NCBI RefSeq assembly: GCF_009746585.1
Contig: NZ_WRPO01000002.1
Location: forward strand, 1-64,000
Length of the DNA stretch: 64,000 bases
Reading direction: 5' to 3'
Source: Novosphingobium aquimarinum
Lineage (GTDB): Bacteria > Pseudomonadota > Alphaproteobacteria > Sphingomonadales > Sphingomonadaceae
Under the pieces are notes generated by a model. The model was given only the letters and a program-made list of their open reading frames with translations. It did no database searches and was not told the origin of the DNA. Below, piece after piece: positions 8,412-16,676 of the stretch. Position numbers and translations under genes: made by a program. Position 1 is the stretch's first letter. The number at the start of each line of letters is the position of its first letter.

Positions 8412-9250
8412 TCTCCCTCGGTCCTCGTGTCTAGATCTTGGAGGCGCGCGAGCAGGGCCGCCTCCCCTTCCCGCCCCGGCTCCATCGGCAAGGTCTCGAC
8501 CTCGATCAGCCCGGTGTAGCCAGTGGCCTCGAGCGCGGCGAAAAGAGCAGTCCAGTCAATCGTGCCCGCGCCCGGATCGGCGCGCCCCGGCGCGTCGGCG
8601 ATCTGCACGAGGCCGATCAGCGCACTCGCCTTCCCGATACCTGCCACGGGATCGTCGCCCGTCATCGCAATATGGCCGACATCGTACGCCACGCGGATTG
8701 CGGGATGGGATGCACGCTCTACGATCGTCAATGCCTCGTCGAGGCGCCGTACCAGCAGACCTGGTATGAAGTCTGGTGCGACAGGTTCCACGCAGAGCAT
8801 CACGCCCTTTTCGCTCGCCAAGTGCGCGACACGTGCGAGATTGTCCGCCATGGCATCGCACTGCGCCCCCGCCGGCTCATCGCTGACCAATCCCGTAACG
8901 CAGCTGATCGTCCTGCCGCCAACGCGCGCGGCTGCCTCGAGCGCGAACTCCACCACTTCGCGCTGCCGCTCTCGCGACGCCGCATCGGTGCGGCTCCAGA
9001 GCGGCGTCGCCCAACCCACCGGATCGAGGGCGATGCTGCCGAAGGCGAGACCATGCCGCCGGGCCGCTTCGCCGATCGCGATCTGCTCCGCCTCGGGACG
9101 CGCGGACAGGCCATTGTCGAACACACCGGCGAACCCGTGCTCGCCCAGCCAGGCGATCTGCGCGGTCGGGTCATCCGACCCGGCCAGCTCCGCGAACAGC
9201 GGCCGCAAGGGATCGCGAAGACCAAGGTGACCGGCAAATCGCAGGCGCAT
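8408..9250 (-). CDS. Sugar-phosphate isomerase/epimerase-like TIM barrel (AP endonuclease 2 fold)
   Basis: The 280-residue protein has metal-site residues spread as in xylose-isomerase-like TIM barrels: CVEPVAP (Glu), AYDVGHIAMTG (Asp and His), LVQIADAPGR and IEVETLP (Glu). Family members include hydroxypyruvate isomerase and myo-inosose dehydratase, and many catabolic clusters carry one of unknown function. I chose the ATG at 9250 because family-like sequence (MRLRFAGHLGL) begins there, ten bases after the TonB receptor stop; a longer frame to 9517 only overlaps the receptor gene. The role within this operon is unknown. Confidence 0.75.
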   Translation of the reverse strand: MRLRFAGHLGLRDPLRPLFAELAGSDDPTAQIAWLGEHGFAGVFDNGLSARPEAEQIAIGEAARRHGLAFGSIALDPVGWATPLWSRTDAASRERQREVVEFALEAAARVGGRTISCVTGLVSDEPAGAQCDAMADNLARVAHLASEKGVMLCVEPVAPDFIPGLLVRRLDEALTIVERASHPAIRVAYDVGHIAMTGDDPVAGIGKASALIGLVQIADAPGRADPGAGTIDWTALFAALEATGYTGLIEVETLPMEPGREGEAALLARLQDLDTRTEGE

Positions 9251-9260
9251 GGTCAGCCGA

Positions 9261-11546
9261 TCAGCGCCGATAAGCGATCGACAGCCAGAGCCGTCGCGGC
9301 TGGCTGTAATAGCCTTCGACGAAGCCGAAGGCGGGCCGCAAGTCGACGCCGGCCGTAAGGATCTGCTTGTCGGTGATGTTGTCGGCCTGGGCCCGCACCG
9401 AAAAGCCGCTGTCGCCGATGTCGTATTCGACGCTGGCGTTGAGCAGCACGTTGTCGGGCGTTTCCAGCAGATCGGTATTTTCGACATCGAGGAAAACCGA
9501 ACTGCGATAGCTCGCATCGACCCGGAAGGTCGCCGCGCTTTCGTTCGCCAGTGGCAGGCGGTAAACGGCGCTCATGCTGGCGGTCAGGTCGGGCGCCTGC
9601 TTCGGCGTGCGGAAGCTGACGTCGGTCGGCACGCCGGCAATCACCGAGGTATATTCCAGATAGTCGGCATCGAGATAGCCAAACGAGCCAATCAACGAGA
9701 GACGCGGCGACATCCTGATATTGGCGTCGAGCTCGATCCCCTGGATGCGCGATTTGCCGGCATTCTCGTTGCGCGAGATGATCAGACCGGTGTTTTCGCT
9801 TACCGTATTCACGAGGATCTGCTGATCCTGGTAATCGTTGCGGAACACCGCGAGATTGATCGTCGCGATACGACCAAAACTGGTCTTCAGGCCCACTTCA
9901 TAGGACGTCAGACGCTCGGGATCGTAACTACCGATTTCCTCGACCGATGTCGGGCGACCATTGAACCCGCCGGAGCGGAACCCGCGCGACCAGGAGGCGT
10001 AGCCCATCACGCCGGGGGTGAAATCGTAGCTCAACGACGCGCGCGGCGTAAACGAATCCCAGCTTTTCTTCAGCGTATATTCCGGCGTTCCCGCCAGCAG
10101 CGGCGCGCCGCTGTAGATGCGGGTCGCCGCCTGGCTGAAGCGCTTGCGCTCGTACGTATAGCGGCCGCCCACTTCCAGCGTCAGCGCATCGGTCAGATCA
10201 TACGTCGCGTTACCGAAGACGGCGTAATTCGTCGTCGTCTGGCGATTGCGGAAATCGATGTTGAAGTCGAGCATCGTGGCCAGGGCGGGATCAAACCCAG
10301 CGGCGATCAGCCTGGGGTAAAGGGCGTCGGCAACGATCAGGATCGTATTGTCGCGGCTGCGCTCGCGGAACGCGTAAGCGCCGACCAGCACGCTGCCACG
10401 CCCGCCCAGATCGGTCGAAAGCTGCAGCTCCTGGCTCCATTGGCGGGCGCGCTCGTCATGGAAATCGCCTGCGTAATTCAGCTCGGCCGAAGCATCGCCA
10501 TCGCGGCCGAACTGTGCGTCGACGAAACGGTAGCCGGTGATCGACTTCAGCAGGACCGCGCCGAGATTGGCGGATACGGTGAGCGATGCATTGATCGCGT
10601 CGGTATCGTCGCGGTTGAAGAAGGGCGTGGTGTCGGTGCGGTCCTTGCGATCGGGCACGGTGCAGCAAGGCGCGATGAAATCGGAAAAGAGCGTCGAGAA
10701 AAAACTCGGCTGGAATGCCAGCATGCTGTGCGCGGCGCCGTTCTGGCGGCGACGCAAGCCATCGACGGTCAGCACCACGTCGAGCGGGTTCGCATCGTAG
10801 TGGAGCGCCGCCTTGGCAGCGATGACATTGCGATTGCTCAGGTTCTTGCCCGAAGGCACCTTCTGCCAGCCTTCGCCGAATTCGCCCAATGCGGAAACGC
10901 CGAGCGACAGCGTATCGCTCAACGGCTGCTCCACCATCGCGCGCGCGCGCACGGTGTTGTAGGAGCCGTACCGCAAGTCTCCCTCGATGCGCGGCGTTTG
11001 CCCCGGGATCGATGACACGACGTTGATCGCGCCGCCAATCGTGTTCTTGCCGAAGAGCGAGCCCTGTGGCCCGCGCAGGACTTCGATCCGGTCGATGCCA
11101 AGCAGCTCGGTAGTCGCGCCAAAGGTGCGCGCGACATAGACGCCATCGATATAGACCGCGACCGCCGGGTCGGACGTGATGATGAAGTCGTTCTCACCCA
11201 CGCCCCGGATGAAGGCCGCAATGCCGCCGCTGTTGCCGCCCTGCCCCGGCGTGAACTGGAGGTTCGGCGCGATTTGCGAGACTTGAGTGACCGAGTCCAA
11301 GCCCCGGCTGTTGAGCGCCTCGGCTCCGATGGCCGTGATCGCGATCGGAACGTCCTGAAGCCGTTCCTCACGGCGGCGCGCGGTGACGATGATGTCGGTC
11401 GTGTCCGAACCGTCGGTCGAGGCTCCGATGGGCGCTGCGGTCATATCCTGCGCCGACACGGGTGCGGCGCTTAACGCCACAAGAAGGCCGGCGGCCGCGC
11501 CGCCTACTAGGTTTGCCAACAGATTTCCCCTCAGTTTCGTTTTCAT
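9261..11546 (-). CDS. TonB-dependent outer-membrane receptor
   Basis: The 761-residue protein has a signal peptide (MKTKLRGNLLANLVGG ... APVSAQ, cleavage near 33), a plug domain starting at DIIVTARRREERLQDVPIAI (about 51) and containing RIEVLRGPQGSLFGKN, and a C-terminal 22-strand barrel that ends in Arg rather than Phe. Sphingomonads use such receptors to take up hydrophobic catabolic substrates. It is first in a five-gene minus-strand operon (receptor, TIM barrel, SDR, OYE, pentapeptide). The 110-base gap to the divergent SnoaL gene (11657) holds both promoters. Confidence 0.9.
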   Translation of the reverse strand: MKTKLRGNLLANLVGGAAAGLLVALSAAPVSAQDMTAAPIGASTDGSDTTDIIVTARRREERLQDVPIAITAIGAEALNSRGLDSVTQVSQIAPNLQFTPGQGGNSGGIAAFIRGVGENDFIITSDPAVAVYIDGVYVARTFGATTELLGIDRIEVLRGPQGSLFGKNTIGGAINVVSSIPGQTPRIEGDLRYGSYNTVRARAMVEQPLSDTLSLGVSALGEFGEGWQKVPSGKNLSNRNVIAAKAALHYDANPLDVVLTVDGLRRRQNGAAHSMLAFQPSFFSTLFSDFIAPCCTVPDRKDRTDTTPFFNRDDTDAINASLTVSANLGAVLLKSITGYRFVDAQFGRDGDASAELNYAGDFHDERARQWSQELQLSTDLGGRGSVLVGAYAFRERSRDNTILIVADALYPRLIAAGFDPALATMLDFNIDFRNRQTTTNYAVFGNATYDLTDALTLEVGGRYTYERKRFSQAATRIYSGAPLLAGTPEYTLKKSWDSFTPRASLSYDFTPGVMGYASWSRGFRSGGFNGRPTSVEEIGSYDPERLTSYEVGLKTSFGRIATINLAVFRNDYQDQQILVNTVSENTGLIISRNENAGKSRIQGIELDANIRMSPRLSLIGSFGYLDADYLEYTSVIAGVPTDVSFRTPKQAPDLTASMSAVYRLPLANESAATFRVDASYRSSVFLDVENTDLLETPDNVLLNASVEYDIGDSGFSVRAQADNITDKQILTAGVDLRPAFGFVEGYYSQPRRLWLSIAYRR

Positions 11547-11656
11547 TGCGCCCGATCAAAACGCAATTCAAGCCTTTGCCGGCGCTTTGCTAATCGATTG
11601 CGTGATCCCAGGCTTTCTGCGATGCCTACACCGAACGAAGATAAAGGAGAGGATGC

Positions 11657-12118
11657 ATGCTGTCGCTTCAGGAAATATCCGACCGGCTGGAAATTCAGGA
11701 TCTCTTCGCGCGCTATTCCTTCGCCATCGATGATCGCGATTTCGACGTGCTGGACACGGTCTTCACGCCGGACGCGGTCATCGATTACAGCGAAACAGGC
11801 GGCGCCAAGGGAACGGTCGGCGAGATCAAGGCATGGCTGCCGGTCGCCATGAAGCGCTTTCCCATGTTCCAGCACATGGTGGCGACCACCCAACTCAAAC
11901 TGGATGGCGACAAGGCGACCAGCCGGACGATCCTGTTCAACCCGATGACTTATCGCAAGCCGGACGGCGAGGACCAGGTGTTCTTCATCGGCCTGTGGTA
12001 TCGCGACGAGCTTGTCCGCACTCCGGACGGCTGGCGCATCTCCTCGCGGTACGAGGAGATGGCCTATACCTACAATACGCCCGACATGGAGCCGATCCCC
12101 GAAGTGTCCGCCGGCTAG
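11657..12118 (+). CDS. SnoaL-like (NTF2-fold) protein
   Basis: The 153-residue protein begins LQEISDRLEIQDLFARYSFA, the usual SnoaL helix. It has a Tyr and an Asp five residues later (YSFAID), the spacing of the catalytic pair in BaiE- and LinA-type dehydratases/lyases, plus FQHMV as the candidate active-site His. The family also includes ketosteroid isomerase and scytalone dehydratase. An AAGGAGAGG box precedes the ATG. It stands alone, divergent from the TonB receptor, and convergent with the next SnoaL gene 18 bases away. A dehydratase or isomerase role is inference. Confidence 0.75.
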   Translation: MLSLQEISDRLEIQDLFARYSFAIDDRDFDVLDTVFTPDAVIDYSETGGAKGTVGEIKAWLPVAMKRFPMFQHMVATTQLKLDGDKATSRTILFNPMTYRKPDGEDQVFFIGLWYRDELVRTPDGWRISSRYEEMAYTYNTPDMEPIPEVSAG

Positions 12119-12136
12119 CAAGCCGACGGAAGCCTC

Positions 12137-12676
12137 TCAGGCCGCTTCGTCGAACCAGGTGATGAGGTGCGAGATATCCTTGCGCTCGTGCGGCTTGAGG
12201 CCCGCCTTGGCGAGATAGTGCGCGGTCACCTTCTCGTCGGGCGTCAACTTTCGCACCACTTCGACGATCCGGTCGTATTCGGTGTGCGCGATCTTCCAGC
12301 GCCCGTCCTCGCGGCGATAGCGGTCCTTGTACACGGCCGAACCACTGGTGTGGACGCCGCTGTCGGTGAAGATGGCGATGTCTTCGAGATACCAGATGCC
12401 TTCGGCTTCATCGTCGCCGGTCAAAGTGATCTCGGGCATGTGTCCGTAATGCATGCCGGCGAAATCGGAGTGGAAGCTGCTCGCCAGAAAGTCGACCATC
12501 TCCTGGCGCCCGGTGAGTGTCACGCGGTAGCCGCCGCCCCGATAATCGACCGAGACGTCATCGGTGAACAGGGTGTCGAGCAGCGCGACATCCGCCGTGT
12601 CGATCGCGCGATAGTAGCGATGCTTGAGCGTACGGATATCTTCGAAATCGGACAGCTGTTGCAGCGTATAGGCCAT
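12137..12676 (-). CDS. SnoaL-like protein resembling bile-acid 7-alpha-dehydratase BaiE
   Basis: The 179-residue protein matches the BaiE active-site layout as I recall it: Tyr21 and Asp26 (YYRAID) for Tyr30/Asp35, His76 (GMHYGHMPEITL) for His83, Asp99 (GIWYLEDIAIFTD) for Asp106, and Arg136 (EYDRIVE) for Arg146. BaiE, and Hsh2 in sphingomonads, remove water at C7 of 3-oxo-delta4 bile acids. The stretches GIWYLED and GHMPEI are more than fold-level similarity, so steroid dehydration is a reasonable guess. It follows an OYE reductase by 42 bases on the same strand, with a GAGAGGG box before the ATG. Non-steroid dehydratases of the family cannot be excluded. Confidence 0.75.
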   Translation of the reverse strand: MAYTLQQLSDFEDIRTLKHRYYRAIDTADVALLDTLFTDDVSVDYRGGGYRVTLTGRQEMVDFLASSFHSDFAGMHYGHMPEITLTGDDEAEGIWYLEDIAIFTDSGVHTSGSAVYKDRYRREDGRWKIAHTEYDRIVEVVRKLTPDEKVTAHYLAKAGLKPHERKDISHLITWFDEAA

Positions 12677-12718
12677 GATTAACCCTCTCTTCCTGGTGTT
12701 ATCGGTCGCCGGATCGCG

Positions 12719-13801
12719 TCAGGCGCCGGTTGACTCCTTTTGCCCCGCCCAGCGCGGATAGTCGGTATAGCCGCGCTCCTCGCCGCTATAGAGAAATTCG
12801 CGGTCCTGAGGTGCCAGCGGCGCCCCGGCGCGAAAGCGCTCGACGAGGTCGGGATTGCTGATGAAGGGCCGGCCGAACGACACCGCATCGACTTGGCCCG
12901 TGTCCAGCAGCGCCCGTGCGCTTTCCAGCGTGAGCGCATTGTTCGCAATGATCGCGCCGCGCCAGCGCGGCCGTAGCAACGCCAGGGCATCGAGCTTGGG
13001 CGTCGCGTAGTGAATGAGATGCAAGTAAGCAAAGCCGCCCGGATCAAGCGCATCGATCAGCGCGCCATAGGTATCGGCCGGATCCTCGTCGGACATGTCG
13101 TTGTAGGGGTTGCCGGGAAAGATCCGGAAGCCCACGCGATCGGCGCCGATCGCCTCGGCCATCGCTTCCATGGTTTCGACCACGAAACGGATCCGGTTCG
13201 CCGTGCTCCCGCCATAGCGATCGTCGCGACGATTGCTGCCCGTCGACAGGAACTGCATCGGCAGGTAGCCGCTGGTGCAGTGAAGCTCCACGCCGTCGAG
13301 CCCGGCGGCGCGGGCGTTTCGTGCCGCTTGCACGTACTGTTCGATCACGTGGCGAATTTCGTCCGTTTCCAGGGCGCGCGGCATGACGGTGGCGACGGGA
13401 ACACCATCGGGGCCGGGAATGGGCTCGCGCGAGGCGATCGCCGACGGCGCGACCGTATCGACGCCCGCCCCCTTGTTCGCCGCCACCGCCGCGCGCCCCA
13501 CGTGCATGAGCTGCGCGACGATCCGTCCACCACGGTCATGCACGGCATCGGCAACTTGCCGCCAGCCATCGACTTGCGCATCGCTGTGGAGGCCTGGCGT
13601 GCGCCAGTAGCCCTTGCCTTCGGGACTGGGCTGGACGCCTTCGGTCACGATCAATCCCGCGCTGGCCCGCTGGCGATAGTACTCCGCCATCAGCGGGGTC
13701 GGTGCGTCGTCAGGACCGGCGCGGTCGCGGGTCATCGGCGCCATGACGATCCGGTTCGACAGCGACAGCGCGCCCAGGATGACCGGCGAAAAAATATCCA
13801 T
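12719..13801 (-). CDS. NADH:flavin oxidoreductase, OYE family, altered active site
   Basis: The 360-residue FMN barrel carries the OYE signature VELHCTSGYLPMQFLSTGSN (171-190). The usual pair is His and His/Asn three residues apart; here His174 is kept but the partner is Ser177. QLMHVGR (98-104) and SFGRPFISNPDL are typical. It is closest in style to the N-ethylmaleimide-reductase group. The ATG at 13801 fits homology; frames beginning farther upstream read into the promoter. It forms an operon with the BaiE-like gene, so an enone reductase on a dehydrated ring product is plausible. The Ser substitution may change substrate preference. Confidence 0.83.
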   Translation of the reverse strand: MDIFSPVILGALSLSNRIVMAPMTRDRAGPDDAPTPLMAEYYRQRASAGLIVTEGVQPSPEGKGYWRTPGLHSDAQVDGWRQVADAVHDRGGRIVAQLMHVGRAAVAANKGAGVDTVAPSAIASREPIPGPDGVPVATVMPRALETDEIRHVIEQYVQAARNARAAGLDGVELHCTSGYLPMQFLSTGSNRRDDRYGGSTANRIRFVVETMEAMAEAIGADRVGFRIFPGNPYNDMSDEDPADTYGALIDALDPGGFAYLHLIHYATPKLDALALLRPRWRGAIIANNALTLESARALLDTGQVDAVSFGRPFISNPDLVERFRAGAPLAPQDREFLYSGEERGYTDYPRWAGQKESTGA

Positions 13802-14028
13802 ATGCGTACGTCTTCCAGAATGGCGTAAGCACCACATGCGCTTTTGCCACGTGCGCAGCAAGGGTGCTCATAAAAAACGCGATCCTCGACCTAATTTCTA
13901 ATACAAGCGCGACTCGCGTCTCTGGCTTGTGCGATCGAACCGCCAAAGGCTAAGGGAGCGGTTGTCCTCCACCCTTTTTGCGAGCATGGGCGCGAGGCGA
14001 GGGCGATGAAAGGAAGTTGAGGTCGGGA
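13802..14028. promoter_or_regulatory. Divergent promoter region
   Basis: These 227 bases separate the OYE gene (minus) from the SDR gene (plus) and must hold both promoters. The segment around 13880-13905 (CTAATTTCTAATAC) is locally AT-rich. I see no clear operator. Confidence 0.45.
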
Positions 14029-14802
14029 ATGGACGGTTTGCAGGGGAAAGTCGCGATCGTGACGGGCGGAACGCGGGGGATTGGCGCCGCTATCGTCCGC
14101 CGCCTGCTTGCGGCGGGGTGCGAAGTCGCCACGTGTGGGCGCAAAGCCCCCGAGCAGTTGCCGCAAGCCGACGGCCGCGAAGCGCACTTCGTTGCCTGTG
14201 ACGTGCGCGATCCCGCCCAGGTCCGAGATTTCGTCGACAACGTGGTCGCCCGCTTCGGTCGCCTGGATATCGTCGTCAACAATGCCGGCGGGTCGCCGCC
14301 GGTCGAGGCGGCCACCGCCAGCCCTCGCTTCTCCGAAGCGATCCTGGCGCTGAACCTGCTCGCGCCGCTGCACATGGCGCAAGCGGCCTACCCGCACCTC
14401 AAGGAGACGAACGGTGCGATCGTCAACATCGCCAGTGTCGCGGGGGTCCGCCCCTCGCCGGGCACCGCGATCTACGGCGCGGCCAAGGCCGGATTGCTCA
14501 GCCTCACCAAAAGCCTCGCGCAGGAATGGGGCCCGAATATCCGCGTGAACGCCATCATTGTCGGTCTGATCGAAACCGAGACGTCCGAGCTCACGTACGG
14601 CACCCAGGAGGCGCAGGATCGGATCGCGGCGTCGCTTCCGCTCAAGCGCATGGGCCGGGGATCGGACATTGCGGATGCGGTCGCCTATCTCGCATCGCCG
14701 ATGGCGGCTTATGTCAGCGGCACCGAGCTTTCGGTTCATGGCGGGGGCGAGCGCCCTTTGTTTCTAGAGATCGTCAACGAGGAAGCAGCCCGCCAAGGCT
14801 GA
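14029..14802 (+). CDS. SDR-family oxidoreductase
   Basis: The 257-residue classical SDR has TGGTRGIG (12-19), VNNAGG (83-88), Ser136, Tyr149 and Lys153 (YGAAK). The residue after the second strand is CGRK, with Arg38 rather than Asp, which favours NADP(H). It ends in a slightly longer tail after the usual VHGGGE motif. I chose the ATG at 14029 with a GAGG box seven bases upstream over an in-frame start at 13978. It is followed 88 bases later by two Lrp regulators on the same strand, which may control it. Confidence 0.85.
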   Translation: MDGLQGKVAIVTGGTRGIGAAIVRRLLAAGCEVATCGRKAPEQLPQADGREAHFVACDVRDPAQVRDFVDNVVARFGRLDIVVNNAGGSPPVEAATASPRFSEAILALNLLAPLHMAQAAYPHLKETNGAIVNIASVAGVRPSPGTAIYGAAKAGLLSLTKSLAQEWGPNIRVNAIIVGLIETETSELTYGTQEAQDRIAASLPLKRMGRGSDIADAVAYLASPMAAYVSGTELSVHGGGERPLFLEIVNEEAARQG

Positions 14803-14890
14803 ACCATCATCATCCCGATCGGGCCGGGCCTTGGCTTTCCGGGGCCCGTTCGCTACATCGCGCTTCCTGGCGGGTGAAGGGAGTGCGAAG

Positions 14891-15373
14891 TTGCAGATCA
14901 GGTCGGGCAAGACATTATCTCCCACCGCGCTCGATGCGCTCGACAACGGCATCATCGAGCTGCTGCGCGTGAACGGCCGCGCGACCAATCAGGAAATCGC
15001 GGAAAAGCTGTCCGTCACGGCGGCGACCGTATCCTCGCGCCTGCGCCGGCTTGATGAGCTGGGCGCGTCTCGCGTCGTCGCGGTCACCGATTTCGCCGCG
15101 CACGGCTACAACGTCCTGATTGCCGTGGGCGTCAAAGTGGCGGGTCGCGAGGTTCAGGATGTCGCCCGCGATCTTGCCAGGCTGCCCGAGGTGTTCAGCG
15201 TGAACATCATGAATGGGCCGAAGGACATCGAGATGCTGGTGGCGCTGCATGATTATGCGGACATCAACGTCTTCCTGCTCGATCACGTGGCGGGCATCGC
15301 AGGAGTCGATGCGCTGGATCCAGGTATCGCAGCCGACATCGTGAAGTTCGAATTCAACGTGGCGCCCCTATGA
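14891..15373 (+). CDS. Lrp/AsnC-family transcriptional regulator (first of a pair)
   Basis: The 160-residue protein has an N-terminal winged helix with recognition segment ATNQEIAEKLSVTAATVSSR (31-50) and a C-terminal RAM/AsnC ligand-binding domain (about 75-160). I prefer the TTG at 14891, preceded by AAGGGAG, because it gives the normal family length; the longer TTG frame from 14831 adds 20 unusual residues. The stop overlaps the next regulator's ATG by four bases (ATGA). Such proteins sense small molecules and form octamers; this one probably pairs with its neighbour. Confidence 0.83.
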   Translation: MQIRSGKTLSPTALDALDNGIIELLRVNGRATNQEIAEKLSVTAATVSSRLRRLDELGASRVVAVTDFAAHGYNVLIAVGVKVAGREVQDVARDLARLPEVFSVNIMNGPKDIEMLVALHDYADINVFLLDHVAGIAGVDALDPGIAADIVKFEFNVAPL

Positions 15374-15849
15374 GCAGCAGCACTTATCGCCTCGACGACC
15401 TCGACCGCTCCATCATCGAGAAGCTGGGGCGCGATGCGCGCGTGTCCAACCGGCAGATCGCATCCGAGCTCAAGGTGACCGAAGGCACCATTCGCAGCCG
15501 GATCAAGCGGCTGCAGGCCGAACAGCTGATCCAGTTCACGGTGGTGACGGACTTTCGCGTGGCGGGATCGCCGAACCTGGTCATGCTCGGCATTCAGGCC
15601 GATCCAAGCCGCGTCGGCGGGCTGGCGAAGCAGCTCGCCGAGATTCCCGAGATTAACTGCGTCGTGGTGCTGCTCGGGCGGTACAGTCTGCTGGCGATGG
15701 GGCTGTTCACCAATATCGAGCAAGTGAACGCGCTCATCTTCCAACGCATCCGGTCGCTCGAAGGCGTGCGCGACGTGATCACTTCGGTCTCGGTCCACAA
15801 TGTGAAGTACGAAGTCGGCATTGCCCGGATCACCGGCGACAAGGACTAG
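15370..15849 (+). CDS. Lrp/AsnC-family transcriptional regulator (second of a pair)
   Basis: The 159-residue protein has an N-terminal helix-turn-helix (SNRQIASELKVTEGTIRSRI, 26-45) and a RAM domain (about 65-155). It is translationally coupled to the preceding Lrp gene and clearly diverged from it, so this is not a recent duplication. Coupled Lrp pairs can form hetero-oligomers that combine two signals. It is convergent with a TetR gene 35 bases away. Confidence 0.85.
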   Translation: MSSSTYRLDDLDRSIIEKLGRDARVSNRQIASELKVTEGTIRSRIKRLQAEQLIQFTVVTDFRVAGSPNLVMLGIQADPSRVGGLAKQLAEIPEINCVVVLLGRYSLLAMGLFTNIEQVNALIFQRIRSLEGVRDVITSVSVHNVKYEVGIARITGDKD

Positions 15850-15884
15850 AGCCCACAGACCGGCGATCGGCGCTTCACACGCGC

Positions 15885-16550
15885 TTAAAAACCGAACCCG
15901 CCACAGATGAATTGCAGCAGCCGTTCCATCAAGGCCTCCCGGTCTTCCGGTGTGCACGCACCATCGGAGATGAGAGCGAGCCGAGCGTAATCCGTCGGCT
16001 GATTGTAATGCAGGACGCCAAGCGCGAAGTGCAACCGCCAGATCACTTCGTCTCGCGGCAGTTCTGGTAGGGCGCTGGCAAGCGCATCGGCGAAGCGTCG
16101 CAAATGCCGCACGTCGGTGCGGATGAGTTCGCGGATTTCCAGCGGACCTTCGTAGCGGGCACGATTGAGAAAGCGCAGGGCTATGCGACGGTCATCGTCG
16201 ACCCACAAAGTCGGCGGCTCGATCAGCGCTCGCAAGATGGCCCGGGGATTGTCCGGTTCCGCCTCCAGCGTCTGACGTAGCAATTGGGTACGCTCGCGAT
16301 TGAGTTCGGTCGCGCGGGCGCGAAAGATTTCCAGCAGCAGCCGGGTTTTGGACCCGTAGTGATAATTGACCGCAGCGACGTTGGCGCCGGCGCGCGCCAC
16401 GATGTCGCGGGTCGATACGCCGTCGAAGCCATGCTCCGCGACCAGCCATTCGGCCGCGCGAAAGATGCGTTCACGCGCGCCGCCGCCCTCGCCTGATCGG
16501 GCGGCGGGTTTCGGTTCTGCTGGTTCGGGCGCATCCGCCTGTTGGGTCAT
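15885..16550 (-). CDS. TetR-family transcriptional regulator
   Basis: The 221-residue protein has a charged, Pro-rich leader (1-25), a TetR helix-turn-helix at about 46-66 (STRDIVARAGANVAAVNYHY) and a TetR_C_30-like ligand domain. The ATG at 16550 follows AAGGCGAGG; a longer frame to 16634 is less likely. It is divergent from the five-gene operon that starts with a quinone-reductase-like gene at 16677, separated by 126 bases, and is the natural candidate repressor for that acyl-CoA operon. Relatives often bind acyl-CoA ligands. Confidence 0.85.
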   Translation of the reverse strand: MTQQADAPEPAEPKPAARSGEGGGARERIFRAAEWLVAEHGFDGVSTRDIVARAGANVAAVNYHYGSKTRLLLEIFRARATELNRERTQLLRQTLEAEPDNPRAILRALIEPPTLWVDDDRRIALRFLNRARYEGPLEIRELIRTDVRHLRRFADALASALPELPRDEVIWRLHFALGVLHYNQPTDYARLALISDGACTPEDREALMERLLQFICGGFGF

Positions 16551-16628
16551 CCTCGCCTTATAGACATCACGCCCGCCCCTTCCAGTGTGGCCCGCCTCGT
16601 CCTTCGCGTCGTTCCTCATTGACATAAG

Positions 16629-16670
16629 CCCCAACGCTGTTCAAACGCTTGTTTCATACAGTAGTTGGGG
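16629..16670. promoter_or_regulatory. Inverted repeat in the TetR/MDR divergent promoter
   Basis: CCCCAAC at 16629-16635 and GTTGGGG at 16664-16670 are exact inverted copies. Between them AAACGCTTGTTT (16643-16654) has its own small dyad. A TTGACA hexamer lies at 16619-16624, but no convincing -10 box is placed for it. A TetR operator here is plausible; which dyad is bound cannot be told. Confidence 0.5.
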
Positions 16671-16676
16671 AAAGAA

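Noticed and set aside
9249..11015. Long plus-strand frame opposite the first TonB receptor
   Set aside because: It is a shadow of the GC-rich receptor gene; its translation is His/Arg/Gly-rich without motifs, and the receptor frame is clearly real.
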